From Cristatella mucedo (taxonomy: Eukaryota; Bryozoa; Phylactolaemata; Cristatellidae), in contig WPIO01000031.1 in assembly GCA_009760855.2 (NCBI GenBank), positions 2,148,001 to 2,212,000 of the forward strand: a stretch of DNA of 64,000 nucleotides, given 5' to 3'. This document shows positions 1 to 64,000 of this stretch, in pieces. The notes below the pieces were generated by a model. That model saw only the letters and a program-made list of their open reading frames with translations. It was not told the origin of the DNA and did not search any database. The translations under genes were made by a program, and so were the position numbers. Position 1 is the stretch's first letter, and each line of letters begins with the position of its first letter.

Positions 1-253
1 CACAACTGTTTCCTCACCCATGTGAAGCCGCCAAACAAGTTAAGTGTGCATTTTATTTTCGCACCAAGTAGTCCAACCAAGGTGGCAGAAAGAACAATCT
101 GGTACATTTATTGCTTCCTTATATTAATCTTACCCTGTGATAGTATTTTTGGCAGTGATCTCATTTTGTAAAACTCGGCTAAGTTTAAGATTTGTTTTGA
201 TTCCCATGACATGTAGATTCTGCAGACAAGTACTGCAGCTTGTTATAAGATTG

Positions 254-329
<76 letters not shown>

Positions 330-1005
330 CACTGCATCCGTGCAAAATTTAACTGCAATAGCGAACAGGTGGCAGCTTTATGACATTGATTCTCATTTCA
401 AGCTCCTTGAATAACGACATAAGAGTACATGAAATAATGCATATATGCTATGTATCAGTATTTTCAGGTCTGAAGTCATGCATTATTTCTATGGTTTTAT
501 TACACTACACTACACTACGCACACACGCACTCACGCACGCACACACATGCACACACGAGTCCACTATGGGTAAGTTATTTGCAAACAGAATCAAAGGAAC
601 GAAATGACGATTGTGTTTCCAAGTAATTCATCAAATGCTTAAAACTCCGTCAATATGTTAAAATGAGTGCCGACTTTAGCCAATGATACCATGAAACTAA
701 TAGATAGCTTAGCCATTTTCATCCTTCGGATGATGCATGGAAGACAACCCAGATAGCAAAAATATGAGACTGTTACTTAACCATAAGCACCGTCATTTTC
801 TACATTAAGACTAGATATAATAAATAAACGGAATGAAATAGAATAATTGCAGACACCCTTCCCGATCTTTCGTTTGTGCTGATAGCTATCTTTTTTTCCG
901 CAAACCCACTGCTTTAGAATTCTGTTTGTTTTTGCAAATATTCAGGTCAGGCAGTAATCGATAATCGATAAAATAGTAATGGAAGGTAAAATGTAAACAA
1001 CCTAC
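1..1005 (-). other. Intron of the RNF213-like gene, continuing past the left edge
   Basis: This stretch lies downstream of the last exon visible here, whose donor site is at 1005/1004. It holds a GT microsatellite (255-328) and a short ACTAC/CACG-rich simple stretch near 505-560. I recognise nothing else in it. The next exon, which should continue the last AAA unit, must lie beyond the left edge. Confidence 0.6.
255..328. repeat. (GT)n microsatellite
   Basis: About 37 uninterrupted GT units. The open frames through it (repeated Cys-Val or Thr-His) are artefacts of the repeat. Confidence 0.95.
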
Positions 1006-63640
<62,635 letters not shown>

Positions 63641-64000
63641 CTGCACAAAGAAACAAGCAAAATTAAGTACTAGCTTTAAAATGGGCCAAACATGCATAAT
63701 GACAAGCAGGCATCAAAAGGCACGACTGCCAACGTCTTTGCATGCATAACCACGTTTAGGCAGATCAGGAGAGGCAGTAAAACATAGGTTGCGGTGTGCA
63801 ACTAGCAAGGTAGTTTACCTTTAACTACAGAAATAATTAAGCCCCTTAAAACTGTTATTAATCATTTATATCACAGTAATGCTCGTATGTTCGCCAATAA
63901 GTCTCTAAAAAAAAACGGCTGCTGACACTAGGCTACCGAGGCACCAAATGGGCTAATGCACTCTTTTCACACAAGTCCTGTTCCACCCGGTATGGTACAG
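63641..64000 (-). other. Intron at right edge
   Basis: No exon or repeat recognised. The preceding exons of the gene must lie beyond the right edge. Confidence 0.5.

Overview
This window is nuclear DNA from an animal. It is AT-rich, intron-rich and full of repeats, and it carries no bacterial-type genes. I cannot name the species. The gene content, the RNF213 homologue and the repeat types fit an invertebrate metazoan; a mollusc-like animal is only a guess.

One gene dominates the window: a large RNF213 (mysterin)-like AAA+ ATPase / E3 ubiquitin ligase on the minus strand. I could trace 32 internal coding exons from 63640 down to 1006. All have GT/AG borders, and every exon-exon junction keeps the reading frame. 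Together they give 5,069 nt (about 1,690 residues) with no frameshift or stop. In gene order they encode the segment before the ATPase core (exons 1-5), an upstream AAA unit with a P-loop (exon 6), a linker (exons 7-13), the AAA unit with Walker A GETGCGKT and Walker B LFFDEA (exons 14-19), the next AAA unit with GRPGSSKS and VVLDEVG (exons 20-24), and the degenerate later AAA units (exons 25-32). The N-terminal exons lie beyond the right edge. The RING, shell and C-terminal exons lie beyond the left edge. Exon numbers are local to this window.

The introns are a graveyard of transposable elements. The main family, called LINE-A here, is a Jockey/CR1/L2-like non-LTR retrotransposon ending in (AAT)n/(ATT)n. 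One copy is nearly full length (12283-15780, minus) and about fifteen are 5'-truncated. A second family, LINE-B, ends in a (TACAT)-like tail. There are two tRNA-derived SINE families. SINE-1 shares the 3' tail and stem-loop of LINE-A, so LINE-A is its likely mobiliser; SINE-2 has a different tail. DNA transposons include two Tigger/pogo-like elements, each containing a LINE-A insertion, and a 188-bp non-autonomous hAT element at 62628-62815 that closely resembles the horizontally transferred SPIN/URR1 group of tetrapods.

Simple repeats are long and frequent. They include a CA tract of about 665 bp (19245-19909), pure CT tracts (46310-46548), a GA/GACA/GGGA compound array (49187-49458) and AT arrays (55507-55621, 58571-58875). 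No rRNA gene, free-standing tRNA gene, CRISPR array or operon was seen. The only tRNA-like sequences are SINE heads.
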